Shown one piece after another: positions 43,152 to 51,820 of a stretch of DNA of 64,000 bases. Made by a program: the position numbers and the translations under genes. Numbering within the stretch: position 1 is the first letter of the stretch; every line of letters starts with the position of its first letter. This DNA is from Allohahella sp002354735 (GTDB taxonomy: Bacteria > Pseudomonadota > Gammaproteobacteria > Pseudomonadales > Oleiphilaceae): contig NZ_CP172312.1 of assembly GCF_047946665.1 (NCBI RefSeq), forward strand, positions 3,534,001 to 3,598,000, given 5' to 3'. The notes beneath the pieces were generated by a model that was not told the DNA's origin, did no database searches, and saw only the letters and a list, made by a program, of their open reading frames with translations.

Positions 43152-44603
43152 TCAGTAGGCGTTCTTGCCGATAAAGCCGTGAACGACGGTCCGGAGAATA
43201 ATCTGGACGTCCCACCAGATGGTCCAGTGGTTCAGGTACTGCAGGTCGTACTCTATGCGTTTCTGCATCTTGTCCAACGTGTCGGTTTCGCCACGCCAAC
43301 CGTTTACCTGGGCCCACCCAGTGATGCCGGGCTTGATCTTGTGACGCAACATGTAACGCGGTATGAGGGAGCGGTAGGATTCGTTATGGGCTACGGCATG
43401 GGGTCGTGGTCCGACAATCGACATCGAACCGCCAAGCACGTTCAACAGTTGGGGCAGCTCGTCGAGAGATGTCTTTCTTAGGAAACGGCCAAGAGGGGTT
43501 ACCCGAACGTCGTTCCGGCTCGCTTGCTGAACAGTGGCACCATCCTCACAGACGGTCATCGTCCTGAACTTGCGAACCTTGATCAGCTGTCCGTCGAGCC
43601 CATAGCGGGTCTGTTTGAAGATGACCGGGCCGCGCGATGTGAGCTTGACCAGTAGCGCTATCAGCAACATGGGAATGGCGGCTACGGCAAGCATCAACGA
43701 ACCGAGCACGATATCTTCGATACGCTTGACTACGCCGTCCACGCCCCCGTGCGGCTCGCCAATCAGGCCGACCGCAGGAATGCCATTGAGGTTGATGCTC
43801 TTGGCATGTAACAGCTGAAACACGAAGAGATCCGGAACGACGTATACCGTGGCAGTCGAATTCTCGAGCCGCTGCAACAGCGCCTTGATGCGCTCCTCTG
43901 CGCGCATGGGAAGCGCAATGAAGATCGTATCCACCTGGCGCTGTTCGGCCATCGATACTACATCTTCAAAGGATCCGCTCAGGTCCTTGGCGTGCTGAGC
44001 GAATTCAGTATTGGCTGGCCACGCACTTTCCACCGCCGTCCGCCCGTCGCAGCGATCATCGAAGAAGCCGAGATTGCGATAGCCAAACCAGGTTGCCGAC
44101 TGAATGTTACTCGCGACTTGAGAGGCCAGGGAGCCGCTGCCTACAACAGCAACCGTTCGGGTGTTGAAGCCTCGCGTCCTCAACTGTCGCAGCACCGTTC
44201 GCACGACAGCCCGCCAGCCAAGCAGAAAGAACAGCACCAGGAAGAACCAGCGTGCGCTGGACGGCCAGGTCAGAATGGCGGCGATCTGCGTGAACATATG
44301 GCCGGTTACGAATATGATGCTGAAGCCAAGGGTCCAGCAGGCGAGTATTCGTCTTGCCTCTGCCCATAGTGACTCTGAGCGCCATGAACGATATATATCA
44401 GTGAATTCGGCAAGGATCTGATGGCAGAGCCCGCCGATCAAGCCAACAATGATAAATTCGCTGCTAAAATATCCTTCCAACAAATAACCGCTGAATAAAG
44501 CTGCAGCAAAAATAATTGCTGAATCCAACGATCTGGACAATAAAGCGAAGCCGGACGAGTAAGGCTTAATCAAGCCGCCTGTGTACTGTTTCGCGAGTTC
44601 CAT
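43152..44603 (-). CDS. Undecaprenyl-phosphate glucose phosphotransferase (WcaJ-like)
   Basis: A 483-residue polyprenyl glycosylphosphotransferase that starts EPS repeat-unit assembly by loading a hexose-1-phosphate onto undecaprenyl phosphate. It has four N-terminal membrane segments, a central Rossmann-like domain (TVAVVGSGSLASQVA), a further hydrophobic segment (SLMLAVAAIPMLLIALLVKL) and the catalytic C-terminal domain, with GPVIFKQTRYGLDG, KFRTM, LRKTSLDELPQLLNVL and VGPRPHA. The ATG at 44603 has AGGTG nine bases upstream. A GTG at 44615 has none. It converges with the VanZ-like gene. Confidence 0.93.
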   Translation of the reverse strand: MELAKQYTGGLIKPYSSGFALLSRSLDSAIIFAAALFSGYLLEGYFSSEFIIVGLIGGLCHQILAEFTDIYRSWRSESLWAEARRILACWTLGFSIIFVTGHMFTQIAAILTWPSSARWFFLVLFFLLGWRAVVRTVLRQLRTRGFNTRTVAVVGSGSLASQVASNIQSATWFGYRNLGFFDDRCDGRTAVESAWPANTEFAQHAKDLSGSFEDVVSMAEQRQVDTIFIALPMRAEERIKALLQRLENSTATVYVVPDLFVFQLLHAKSINLNGIPAVGLIGEPHGGVDGVVKRIEDIVLGSLMLAVAAIPMLLIALLVKLTSRGPVIFKQTRYGLDGQLIKVRKFRTMTVCEDGATVQQASRNDVRVTPLGRFLRKTSLDELPQLLNVLGGSMSIVGPRPHAVAHNESYRSLIPRYMLRHKIKPGITGWAQVNGWRGETDTLDKMQKRIEYDLQYLNHWTIWWDVQIILRTVVHGFIGKNAY

Positions 44604-44677
44604 ATCTCCCTGCACCTATTTGCGATTCCTGGACCTTGGTTATCCAACGTCTTTTCAGTACTTCTGAATCCTTGTGT

Positions 44678-47074
44678 CTAAAGCTTTGCCAACGCGTCTC
44701 GCGCTTCCTGGCGCCCAACAAAATCGACTTCGGAAGCTGCAGCTGTCTGCAGAAGTTCGCGTGCACGACTGAAGCGGTTCTGCGCCACCAGCACCATGCC
44801 GAGGTGGTAGTTCACTTCAGGATGATCGCCGAAGGCCTCAGAGGCCTGCTCCAGCAGATACTTGGCATCAGCCAGTTTGTTCTGCTTGTAATAGATCCAT
44901 CCAAGCGTGTCCTGGAAATGCGGGATCTTTGAGGTTCTGAAGCGTTCTGCCAGTTTGGCAGCACGCTCAAGATCCTCTGGTCTGCCGCTGGCGGACAATA
45001 TGGACGCCAGATTGTTGGCGACCACGTCCAGCTCCGGGTTCGTTTCCAGCATGCTGGCGTATACCGTTGCGGCTTCGTCCGGTCGACGCTGCATTTCGAG
45101 CAACTGCCCTAGCGCCAGTGACAGGGCCAGGCGGTCTTCCACCGTTTCCATACCAACGCGAGCAAGCGATTCAGCTTCGTCGAAGCGCTGCAGACCTATG
45201 AGCAGATTGACGCCCTCCAGGTAGCCTTCTACCTGCTTAGGCGCTGCCTCGCGAGCTTTTTCATAGCTCTTGAGTGCAGCATCCACCTCACCGTAGTGAG
45301 CGAAAAGCGAGCCTTGCAGAATGTGCGCATAGACATTCTTGGGGTCGGTCCTCAAAACATCGCTGAGGAAGGCCTCTGCTTCCGCCCGCTTGTCAGCTTT
45401 TACGTAGGCTCCAACAAGAGCGGCCATTGGCCGGATGCCTTCCGGTGCAGCCGCCTGAGCCTGTTTGAAACTGTCGATTCCAGCGTCAAACTGCGCCTGC
45501 TCCATGAGCGCAGTGCCCCGAATCTGCTCGACAGTGGCGTCGCCCTCGCCCAGCTGGTGCATACGGTCGGCCAGTCGCTGCGCCTCGCTCCACTGGCCAG
45601 TCGACAACTTGATCTGTGCAGCGAGCTGCAGCAGTTTGACCGAAGTGGCGTCGTCACCCACGTACGGGGAAACCAGCGCATCCGCCTGCTGGAAGTTCTT
45701 CTGTGACACCATGAACGAAGCATACTCGCCGACGAGATCTGCCTGTACCGCCGCGCTGGCATTCCCCTTACCAGCGTCCACAGCCTGTCCATAGTAGTCA
45801 GCAGCCAGCGCGTTGTCTCCCTGCTGCCGATGGGCCTTCGCCAGCAACAGCAGAATTTCGCTTGATTTCGGCTCTATCCGCTGTGCAGCGCGCAGTTCGC
45901 GAATGGCACTTTCAGCATCGTTTTCAATAAGCAGGTTACGGGCACGATGAGTGAGTGCCGCCGCGTTCTTCGGATCGGCAACCAGAACCTCTTCGACGAG
46001 CTTCTTCGCCGTCTCGATATCCTTGTTCATATAGGCCAACGCGATCAGCTGGTTCTTCGCCTTCAGCCCGATGGCCTTGTCTCCCTCTTCTTGTGCCAGC
46101 TCGACCATGAGCTGCTTGGCCAGCTCCGGCTCATCATTTCGGATATGCAGATCAGCCAAGGCAAAAGCCAGCTCATGTCCTGCTTCGACCCTGGGAACAT
46201 AAGACTCGAGCACCTTGGCAGCAGCCTCCCCAGATTCGACGCCGAGGACGAACTCGACATAGGCCAGAACAGCTGTTGGACTTAGCTGGCTATCGGCGTG
46301 TGCCTTCAATGCCGTGGCCGCGTCGTCTCTACGTCCCGCGATCATGTACTGTCGAGCCAGTGTCTTGGCCAGTTCGGTATTGTCGGGATAAAAATCTACC
46401 AGCTGCTGAAAGACACCGATGGCGGATTTGTAGTCTTTGAGCTCGTTGAGGGCCTGCACCTTCATCAGCTGCATACTCAGCGATTTTGGCGACTGTTTGA
46501 CACCCCGCTCCAGCAGTTCGAGCGCAGCCTGGGCCTCACCATCTGCCATTTTTCGAGTGGCCAATAGCAGTAGTGCGTCGCTGTTGTCAGGATTGAGTTG
46601 AATCGCCTTGTCTATCACCGCCTGGCCACCTGCTTCATCGCCGACCTTGAACAGCGCCCCTGCCCGCATGACCAGCGTATCTGGATCTTCCGGTAAGGCC
46701 TTGGCAAGAATTTCCGTCTGCTCGAGCGCCTCATCAAGCTGGCCAGCAGCGAGCAGCAGCCGTGCATAGCGCGCTCGAGCTTCGGTGTTTTCCGGGTCTT
46801 CTGCCACCACACGCTTCAGCGTCCGGTAAAGTTCCGGCCACTTGGCCTGAGCCTCCAGCACTTTGGCAATGCCGAACAGGGCATCAGTATTGCTCTTGTC
46901 ATATTCCAGTGCATTGCGGTATTCAACACTCGCTGCGGACAGATCCCCACTCGCCAGATGCGATTCACCTTTCTCAAGGAACGCACGCGACTTTTCCTCG
47001 GGCGAGCTACAGGCTACGAGACCGGTGTATAGACAAGCCAAGACCGTGGATCTGAACAGCGTTCTGGAATTCAT
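44678..47074 (-). CDS. prsT: TPR-repeat lipoprotein, PEP-CTERM system PrsT
   Basis: A 798-residue lipoprotein. The signal peptide ends in the lipobox GLVAC (Cys22). The rest is a series of about twenty TPR-like helical repeats, such as NPDNSDALLLLATRKMADG and DPENTEARARYARLLLAAGQ. Length, lipobox and repeat architecture match PrsT, which accompanies exosortase systems. It probably acts as a periplasmic scaffold for polysaccharide export or for protein-sorting partners. It follows the exosortase gene on the same strand, and 116 bases separate the two genes. The frame is open eight codons further upstream. Confidence 0.88.
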   Translation of the reverse strand: MNSRTLFRSTVLACLYTGLVACSSPEEKSRAFLEKGESHLASGDLSAASVEYRNALEYDKSNTDALFGIAKVLEAQAKWPELYRTLKRVVAEDPENTEARARYARLLLAAGQLDEALEQTEILAKALPEDPDTLVMRAGALFKVGDEAGGQAVIDKAIQLNPDNSDALLLLATRKMADGEAQAALELLERGVKQSPKSLSMQLMKVQALNELKDYKSAIGVFQQLVDFYPDNTELAKTLARQYMIAGRRDDAATALKAHADSQLSPTAVLAYVEFVLGVESGEAAAKVLESYVPRVEAGHELAFALADLHIRNDEPELAKQLMVELAQEEGDKAIGLKAKNQLIALAYMNKDIETAKKLVEEVLVADPKNAAALTHRARNLLIENDAESAIRELRAAQRIEPKSSEILLLLAKAHRQQGDNALAADYYGQAVDAGKGNASAAVQADLVGEYASFMVSQKNFQQADALVSPYVGDDATSVKLLQLAAQIKLSTGQWSEAQRLADRMHQLGEGDATVEQIRGTALMEQAQFDAGIDSFKQAQAAAPEGIRPMAALVGAYVKADKRAEAEAFLSDVLRTDPKNVYAHILQGSLFAHYGEVDAALKSYEKAREAAPKQVEGYLEGVNLLIGLQRFDEAESLARVGMETVEDRLALSLALGQLLEMQRRPDEAATVYASMLETNPELDVVANNLASILSASGRPEDLERAAKLAERFRTSKIPHFQDTLGWIYYKQNKLADAKYLLEQASEAFGDHPEVNYHLGMVLVAQNRFSRARELLQTAAASEVDFVGRQEARDALAKL

Positions 47075-47189
47075 GACTGACCACATACTAACGACCAACT
47101 GGGTGATAACTGACTTCGACCACGATTATAGAGCGTGGCGTTACAAAAAATTGCACTTGGCTCACAGCCTGAGAATTCTAGGTCTCCCC

Positions 47190-48863
47190 TCAACTCGGCA
47201 TAAACCGTGGCAGGGAAGGAATGAGCGCTTTGACAAAGCTGCGTAATGCTTCTTCAGCAGTCTCCTCGGCGACCTTGCGTTCTGCAGCAGGCACTGTTTC
47301 ATCCGGAAGCGGAACAATGACGCGAACCAGACCGCCATCAGTTCTGCCCTGGGTGAGCGACTGCCAGAGCAGCGAAGCCCGGGCAACAAACTCATCGGCG
47401 TAATTCACACCCTGCTGATGAATCCAGTAATACACCAGCATGCGACGACCGTTCCGGCTGATAATGACGCGATTGGCATCGCCCTCACCGCCGAGCGCCT
47501 CAAGCGCAACCGTGCCCCCGTCCCGCTGCTCCCAGCCGCCACCGGGCAAACAAGCGCGCGGCGAATGTAGGACACTGCCCTCTTTCTGAGCCTCGTAGTA
47601 GACGAGATAGAGACTTATCGGAATGGCAGATGCCAAAGGCGTCTGCTCGGCGCCTGTGAGCTCCCCAGGGCTCTGCACCTGCATCCGCTTATAGTCGCCG
47701 ATGAAGTAATCATGTGGTCGCAGCACACTGAGCACGTCGGACGAGAGTCGGTCAGGAAAGACCTCGCGCCCGTCTATGACGAATGGGAGTTGCTCGAAGC
47801 GCTCGCGCTCTGGAATGGTGTCTGTCGCCACAAAGCTGTACACATGAGCGCTAATACCAGCGGCAACAATCACCGCAGTCGTCAGCATCAGACGCGCCAC
47901 AGGGCTACGGCTCACATGAACCGGAGCAAGCTGCTGCGGCGTGACGATCTCCAGACGCTGCGTAAAACTCTGCCCATTCGGGAACAGCCGGGTGAGCACC
48001 CAGATCTCCAGCATCAGCAAGGCGAAGGCCAGCATAAAGACAATCCAGCCTTCAAAGCTGTGGAGAAAGCCTTCAGCCGCCTGTGAACCCCAGTAACGAA
48101 TGATCAGGCCCGTCACTGCGATGCGTAAACTGTTCATACCTATGGTGATCGGTATGGTGGACAGTACAATCAGAAGCTTCTGCCATACCGGACCACGATA
48201 GAAGTAGGCAACGATAAGCGCGATGCTCACAAGCGGATACATGTAACGAAGCCCTGAACACGCCTCCTCCACCAGCATGCTGAAGTCACCCATATACAGC
48301 ACGTTGCCGTCTTGCATGACTGGAAGACCGAACAAGCGGATGAATGCGACGCCAATATCCGAGCTGACCAGCTGCATTCGCGCCGTCAACAGTGTACTCA
48401 ACAGGTAGGGCAGCGGAATGACGAAAAGAACCAGCAGGAGCGGGTACCAAGCCTGGTTCAGCAACCGCCAGCCGCCAGCCGCCATCGGCAATGCAGCCAA
48501 GGAGAGCAGCAAGCCATAGTAAGCTGCAACATCGACATCGGCCATCACGCCGAGCAGATGAAGCAGGCCACCGGCCACCGCGAGCGGCAAAGCCAGCCAG
48601 GATGGCTGAACGGTCTGCCCAGAAATTTTCTCCCGATTGAGCCAGTACATATATAGCGAGATGATTGGCACGATCACACCGTGACCATACTCTTCGGAAT
48701 CCATCCAGACCTGTACAAGGTTCATGAGAGACGCCGCGAAAGCGCCCAGCACGAGCAGAACACACAGTGCCAGCATCCTGTCTACCGAACTACCTGGGGA
48801 AACGGTTTCTGCCGCCATGTCACCGGCATCTATCGAGGAGGAAGTTTGATCTGTCACGGGCAT
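47190..48863 (-). CDS. xrtD: Exosortase D (VPLPA-CTERM-specific), fused to EpsI domain
   Basis: A 557-residue membrane transpeptidase. Residues 30-295 hold about eight hydrophobic segments with the exosortase catalytic triad: Cys202 in EEACSGLRYMYP, Arg247 in MNSLRIAVTG and His268 in FLHSFEGW. Residues 320-557 form an EpsI-type periplasmic domain (YYEAQKEGSVLHSPRACLPG, then RRMLVYYWIHQQG). The two proteins with VPLP-A tripartite tails at 51164 and 54444 identify the D class. It would cleave that tail after secretion and transfer the protein to an acceptor, probably in the outer surface layer. Its start overlaps the pssE stop by ten bases. Confidence 0.92.
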   Translation of the reverse strand: MPVTDQTSSSIDAGDMAAETVSPGSSVDRMLALCVLLVLGAFAASLMNLVQVWMDSEEYGHGVIVPIISLYMYWLNREKISGQTVQPSWLALPLAVAGGLLHLLGVMADVDVAAYYGLLLSLAALPMAAGGWRLLNQAWYPLLLVLFVIPLPYLLSTLLTARMQLVSSDIGVAFIRLFGLPVMQDGNVLYMGDFSMLVEEACSGLRYMYPLVSIALIVAYFYRGPVWQKLLIVLSTIPITIGMNSLRIAVTGLIIRYWGSQAAEGFLHSFEGWIVFMLAFALLMLEIWVLTRLFPNGQSFTQRLEIVTPQQLAPVHVSRSPVARLMLTTAVIVAAGISAHVYSFVATDTIPERERFEQLPFVIDGREVFPDRLSSDVLSVLRPHDYFIGDYKRMQVQSPGELTGAEQTPLASAIPISLYLVYYEAQKEGSVLHSPRACLPGGGWEQRDGGTVALEALGGEGDANRVIISRNGRRMLVYYWIHQQGVNYADEFVARASLLWQSLTQGRTDGGLVRVIVPLPDETVPAAERKVAEETAEEALRSFVKALIPSLPRFMPS

Positions 48864-49369
48864 CCCGCCTTTGTCTGTGCGACCAGCTGACGCATGGTCT
48901 CGAGCAATTGAACCGACGCCTGAGGTGGTGCGCCACTGGCGAAATCGAGGCCGTCGGCCTGCAGCGCCGAGCTTACCGCCCGTTTCAGTGCGTCAACGTC
49001 ATCAACCACAGTGATGTTCGTTCGGTCGCGGAATTTTCGCGCACTACCGAGCTGATGATCCGAGCGATGCTCGCCCAGGCTCGCGAGACGCGGCAAAAGC
49101 ACCAGCCGCTTACCGACTTCGAGGGCCGAAATGATGGTGCCCATCCCAACGTGACTCACCACAACCTGAGCCCGATCGAAATACACTGAGTAGTCACCAG
49201 GCCTGAGGTTACGGGCGAACGCCATGTACTGCGGCTGGTAAACAGTGTCGCCAATCTGAGCGAAGACACTGTGGTCGGGATGCTCGGCTGCCCACTGATC
49301 GACAGCGAGAATGAGACGTTCGAAGGGCAATTGCGACCCTACGGTAACGAACACGTCGGCACCAGTCAC
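48854..49369 (-). CDS. pssE: PssE/Alg13-like glycosyltransferase catalytic subunit
   Basis: A 171-residue protein like the C-terminal nucleotide-sugar-binding half of GT28 enzymes. VFVTVGSQLPFERLI begins the domain. SHVGMGTIISALEVGKRLVL near residues 92-111 is the donor-binding loop, with LASLGEHRSDHQLG after it. Such proteins work with a separate membrane-bound Alg14/PssD subunit, and here that partner is the C-terminal part of the upstream gene, which it overlaps by four bases. Confidence 0.88.
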   Translation of the reverse strand: MTGADVFVTVGSQLPFERLILAVDQWAAEHPDHSVFAQIGDTVYQPQYMAFARNLRPGDYSVYFDRAQVVVSHVGMGTIISALEVGKRLVLLPRLASLGEHRSDHQLGSARKFRDRTNITVVDDVDALKRAVSSALQADGLDFASGAPPQASVQLLETMRQLVAQTKAGCP

Positions 49370-50796
49370 AATACGGCTCCACTAAATCCTGGTTTGCCAG
49401 GCGCCACGCTGTCAGCCAGGTGCGGCCATTGCGTGAGATGCACATCGGCATAACGTGCTACCTGACGGCCGCTGACGGAAAGCTCATCAACATTCGCGAT
49501 GCTGTCCACCCAGACCGTTTTAACCGGTCGACGACCAAACAGGCGCGAGATCGGATGCAGCAGCACGCGGGCGAAGAACAGCGCGAAAAAACCCGGTGCG
49601 GCGCCGGTGGTAACCACCAATTGAGGCCGCACCACGAGTAACACGCGAAGCACCGATAACGCTTGCAGCACAAGCTGGGTCTTACTGGCCAGCGAACCTT
49701 CCGGCACACTGAAGAAGGGGCGGCCACCTACAGTCTCTTCGTAGCTCGCATCAGTGCAGGCAAAATACAGCTGCTCGCTTTCGAACGCAGGTTGCAGGCG
49801 TCGTATCTGTTTCCAGTGTCCACCCGATGAAGCAATCAACAAAACCCGCAGCGGGCGCGTTGCGGGCCGCTGCCGTGAACTATCGTCGCGCTCCCAGTGC
49901 GAAAACTCCCCGGCAGCTACTCTGGCTCGGGCGCGCCGCAGCGTCAGCCTCTGAACCATGACGTAGAGCAGAACAGCGGGCAAAAGGTGGGGGCGTGCCC
50001 GCACGAGCGACGCCAAAGCACCGCCGGTCGTTTCCCCACCGATCGAGGCCCCTGGATACCGGCATTCCAGCTCCATATTCCCAGTTCGCACTCTGGTCTT
50101 GATATTAATCAGACTTGGCAGATTTGCCGGCGCCTGCACGGTGAAGGAAGATCCAGGTATCGTCTGCCGCTCATGTTTCTCGAAACGGGATCTGACGAAA
50201 CCATCATCGGAAATAATGTCGGGAAATCGATCGAAGCGCTCTCGCCCATGTCGGGACAGGATGTAAACACCGGACCCAACCATCCGTCCGTCGGTGAAAT
50301 AAGGGAGCCGGAGCCAAACTGAGTAAAAGGCACGCACGCTGAGAGACGACTGACTGGTATCCACCCGCATTTCGGGTGCAACGCACAGCAGAGCCTCACT
50401 GGCTTCGAGCGCTTTCGCAGCCGACCTGAGCGCCGCGAAGCTCGTCACGATATCGGCATCCAGATACACACGAGGAAAATGATCGGCATGCTCGTCGCCA
50501 AGATTCAACGCAACAGATTTGGAAGCAGTTCCGGTTTCAACTACCAGCAGCTGGTGGAAACGGCCCTGAAAGCTACGGGCGATGGCGGCCGTATCGTCCC
50601 TGCAACCATTGCAAACCACTACGACCTGGAGACCGGCATCAGCCGTAGCGTCTCCAGCTTCATAGCTGCTGAGCAGGGACGACAGGCAACGCCCGATGAC
50701 GGCAGCCTCATTGTGGGCCGGAATGACGACAGAAAGCGGTTCAGATGCAGACATGGCGTCCTGGGCGGACTTGCCAGAAATGTGCTGCAGTGTCAT
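49366..50796 (-). CDS. GT2 glycosyltransferase fused to PssD/Alg14-like subunit
   Basis: A 476-residue two-domain protein. Residues 18-300 are a GT2 domain (LSVVIPAHNEAAVIGRCLSS, DADIVTSF, DIISDDGFVRSRF). Residues 310-476 are a PssD/Alg14-like domain (RVLLIASSGGHWKQIRRLQP, VVTTGAAPGFF, KTVWVDSIANVDELS) with a hydrophobic helix near VLRVLLVVRP. PssD normally is a separate 150-residue protein partnered with PssE, whose gene follows with a 4-base overlap. The fusion would couple two consecutive sugar additions. An alternative ATG at 50754 has a good AGGA five bases upstream and loses only 14 residues. Confidence 0.88.
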   Translation of the reverse strand: MTLQHISGKSAQDAMSASEPLSVVIPAHNEAAVIGRCLSSLLSSYEAGDATADAGLQVVVVCNGCRDDTAAIARSFQGRFHQLLVVETGTASKSVALNLGDEHADHFPRVYLDADIVTSFAALRSAAKALEASEALLCVAPEMRVDTSQSSLSVRAFYSVWLRLPYFTDGRMVGSGVYILSRHGRERFDRFPDIISDDGFVRSRFEKHERQTIPGSSFTVQAPANLPSLINIKTRVRTGNMELECRYPGASIGGETTGGALASLVRARPHLLPAVLLYVMVQRLTLRRARARVAAGEFSHWERDDSSRQRPATRPLRVLLIASSGGHWKQIRRLQPAFESEQLYFACTDASYEETVGGRPFFSVPEGSLASKTQLVLQALSVLRVLLVVRPQLVVTTGAAPGFFALFFARVLLHPISRLFGRRPVKTVWVDSIANVDELSVSGRQVARYADVHLTQWPHLADSVAPGKPGFSGAVL

Positions 50797-51163
50797 GAGA
50801 CAAGCGTCTCCATTGGGTGAAAGGCACTTGCGGCCTGAGGTAACAGTGTGTCATCCGGTGACAACCCCACCGGGGCGCTATGATATCAATTGAGTGCAGG
50901 AATGGGTATGCGATTTAGCGTTGCATGAGCCAAAAGGATGAGAAGAATCTTCAGGATGAGAGCCGCCGCAAAGAAACTTAACAAAAAGTAACAGCTTAGA
51001 TACATATCTGCTGAAAACGGCCAGCAGCTATGCTAGCGTTCCGAGATAGTGGACAAATCCGCATTGACGGAGGCCCGCTGTCGTTTCCTGGCGGGATGTT
51101 GCTGGAAAGTGTGTATCGCCATGGAGACGGGCTATCAACCTCAAGAAGAAAGGGAATCTCAAT
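50797..51163. other. Intergenic control region before the first VPLPA-CTERM gene
   Basis: About 370 bp without a gene, between the divergent GT2-PssD and VPLPA-CTERM genes. It has a short dyad TGTCA-TCCGG-TGACA (50849-50863), an AT-rich CTTAACAAAAAGTAACAG (about 50979-50996), and the motif block shared with the second VPLPA gene (51076-51106). Confidence 0.5.
51076..51106 (+). promoter_or_regulatory. Motif block shared upstream of both VPLPA-CTERM genes (copy 1)
   Basis: CGCTGTCGTTTC (51076-51087) and GATGTTGCTGGA (51095-51106) lie 77 and 58 bases before the ATG. Copy 2 at 54363-54388 has CGCTGTCGTCTC and GATGCTGCCGGA at 70 and 56 bases. DNA between the motifs differs, so the blocks look selectively kept. 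They may be a promoter or an activator site. Confidence 0.5.
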
Positions 51164-51697
51164 ATGCATACTTTTGCAAAGGTCGCGCTTGTGGCGGCTA
51201 TCGGCATGGCGAGCGCGCAAGCGTCCGCCTTGTCGATAATCAGCACGACCGATACCGATGTTTCACCTCTGAACATCAATCAGTCAGGCACTTACAAATT
51301 TACTGGCGACAGCATACCAGGCACCTTCGGCGTCAACTTCGCACGTGACGTTATCGAATCTACCTGGAGCTTCAGCTGGGATCCACGCCTTGGCCTGGAT
51401 TCCGAAGCCGTCCAGTTCACCCTCGAGCAGAATGGCTCAGCAGTCGCCACAGCGGAATTCACCGGCAACGGCACTTCAATGTTCACCACAGCTGGTCTGA
51501 GCGCTGGCAACTACATCATGAGCATGACGGTCGTCGGCGGTCAGTATGATGAATATGGCTTCTCTGGCGCAGCGGCACTCTCAACACTGGGCGACGACGT
51601 CAACCCTGTGCCACTGCCTGCAGCAGCCTGGCTCTTCATCTCGGGTATCGCCGGCTACGCTGGTGTCTCGATGAAGAAGAAGAAAAAAGCCGCCTGA
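51164..51697 (+). CDS. VPLPA-CTERM sorting domain-containing protein (copy 1)
   Basis: A 177-residue exported protein. Residues 1-22 are a signal peptide (VALVAAIGMASAQASA). The middle part is a beta-rich domain with ISTTDTDVSPLNINQSG, then TWSFSWDPR and SAGNYIMSMTVVGG. The C-terminus is a classical tripartite sorting tail: VPLPAAAW, a hydrophobic helix (LFISGIAGYAGVS) and a KKKKK cluster. The tail is the recognition sequence of exosortase D (XrtD, 47190). AAGGGA precedes the ATG. It is a paralogue of the gene at 54444, with nearly identical signal peptide and matching control sequences. It is probably a matrix or surface protein of unknown function. Confidence 0.92.
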   Translation: MHTFAKVALVAAIGMASAQASALSIISTTDTDVSPLNINQSGTYKFTGDSIPGTFGVNFARDVIESTWSFSWDPRLGLDSEAVQFTLEQNGSAVATAEFTGNGTSMFTTAGLSAGNYIMSMTVVGGQYDEYGFSGAAALSTLGDDVNPVPLPAAAWLFISGIAGYAGVSMKKKKKAA

Positions 51698-51730
51698 AGT
51701 CTCAATCTGAGTCATCCGGTAACAAAATGA

Positions 51731-51751
51731 AAGGGCTTCGGCCCTTTTTTT
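51731..51751 (+). terminator. Rho-independent terminator after VPLPA copy 1
   Basis: AAGGGC-TTCG-GCCCTT hairpin with a run of T directly after it. The same hairpin follows copy 2 at 54986-55009. Confidence 0.9.
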
Positions 51752-51820
51752 CGGTATACTCGCCCCCGATTTACCAATGGGTCACGAGCCCGTCAAAACG
51801 CATCTCTGAGGCTGTTCGAT

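Noticed and set aside
51089..51103. Possible sigma-54 promoter TGGC...TTGCT before VPLPA copy 1
   Set aside because: The GG-GC spacing is nine bases and not ten, and copy 2 has no equivalent element.
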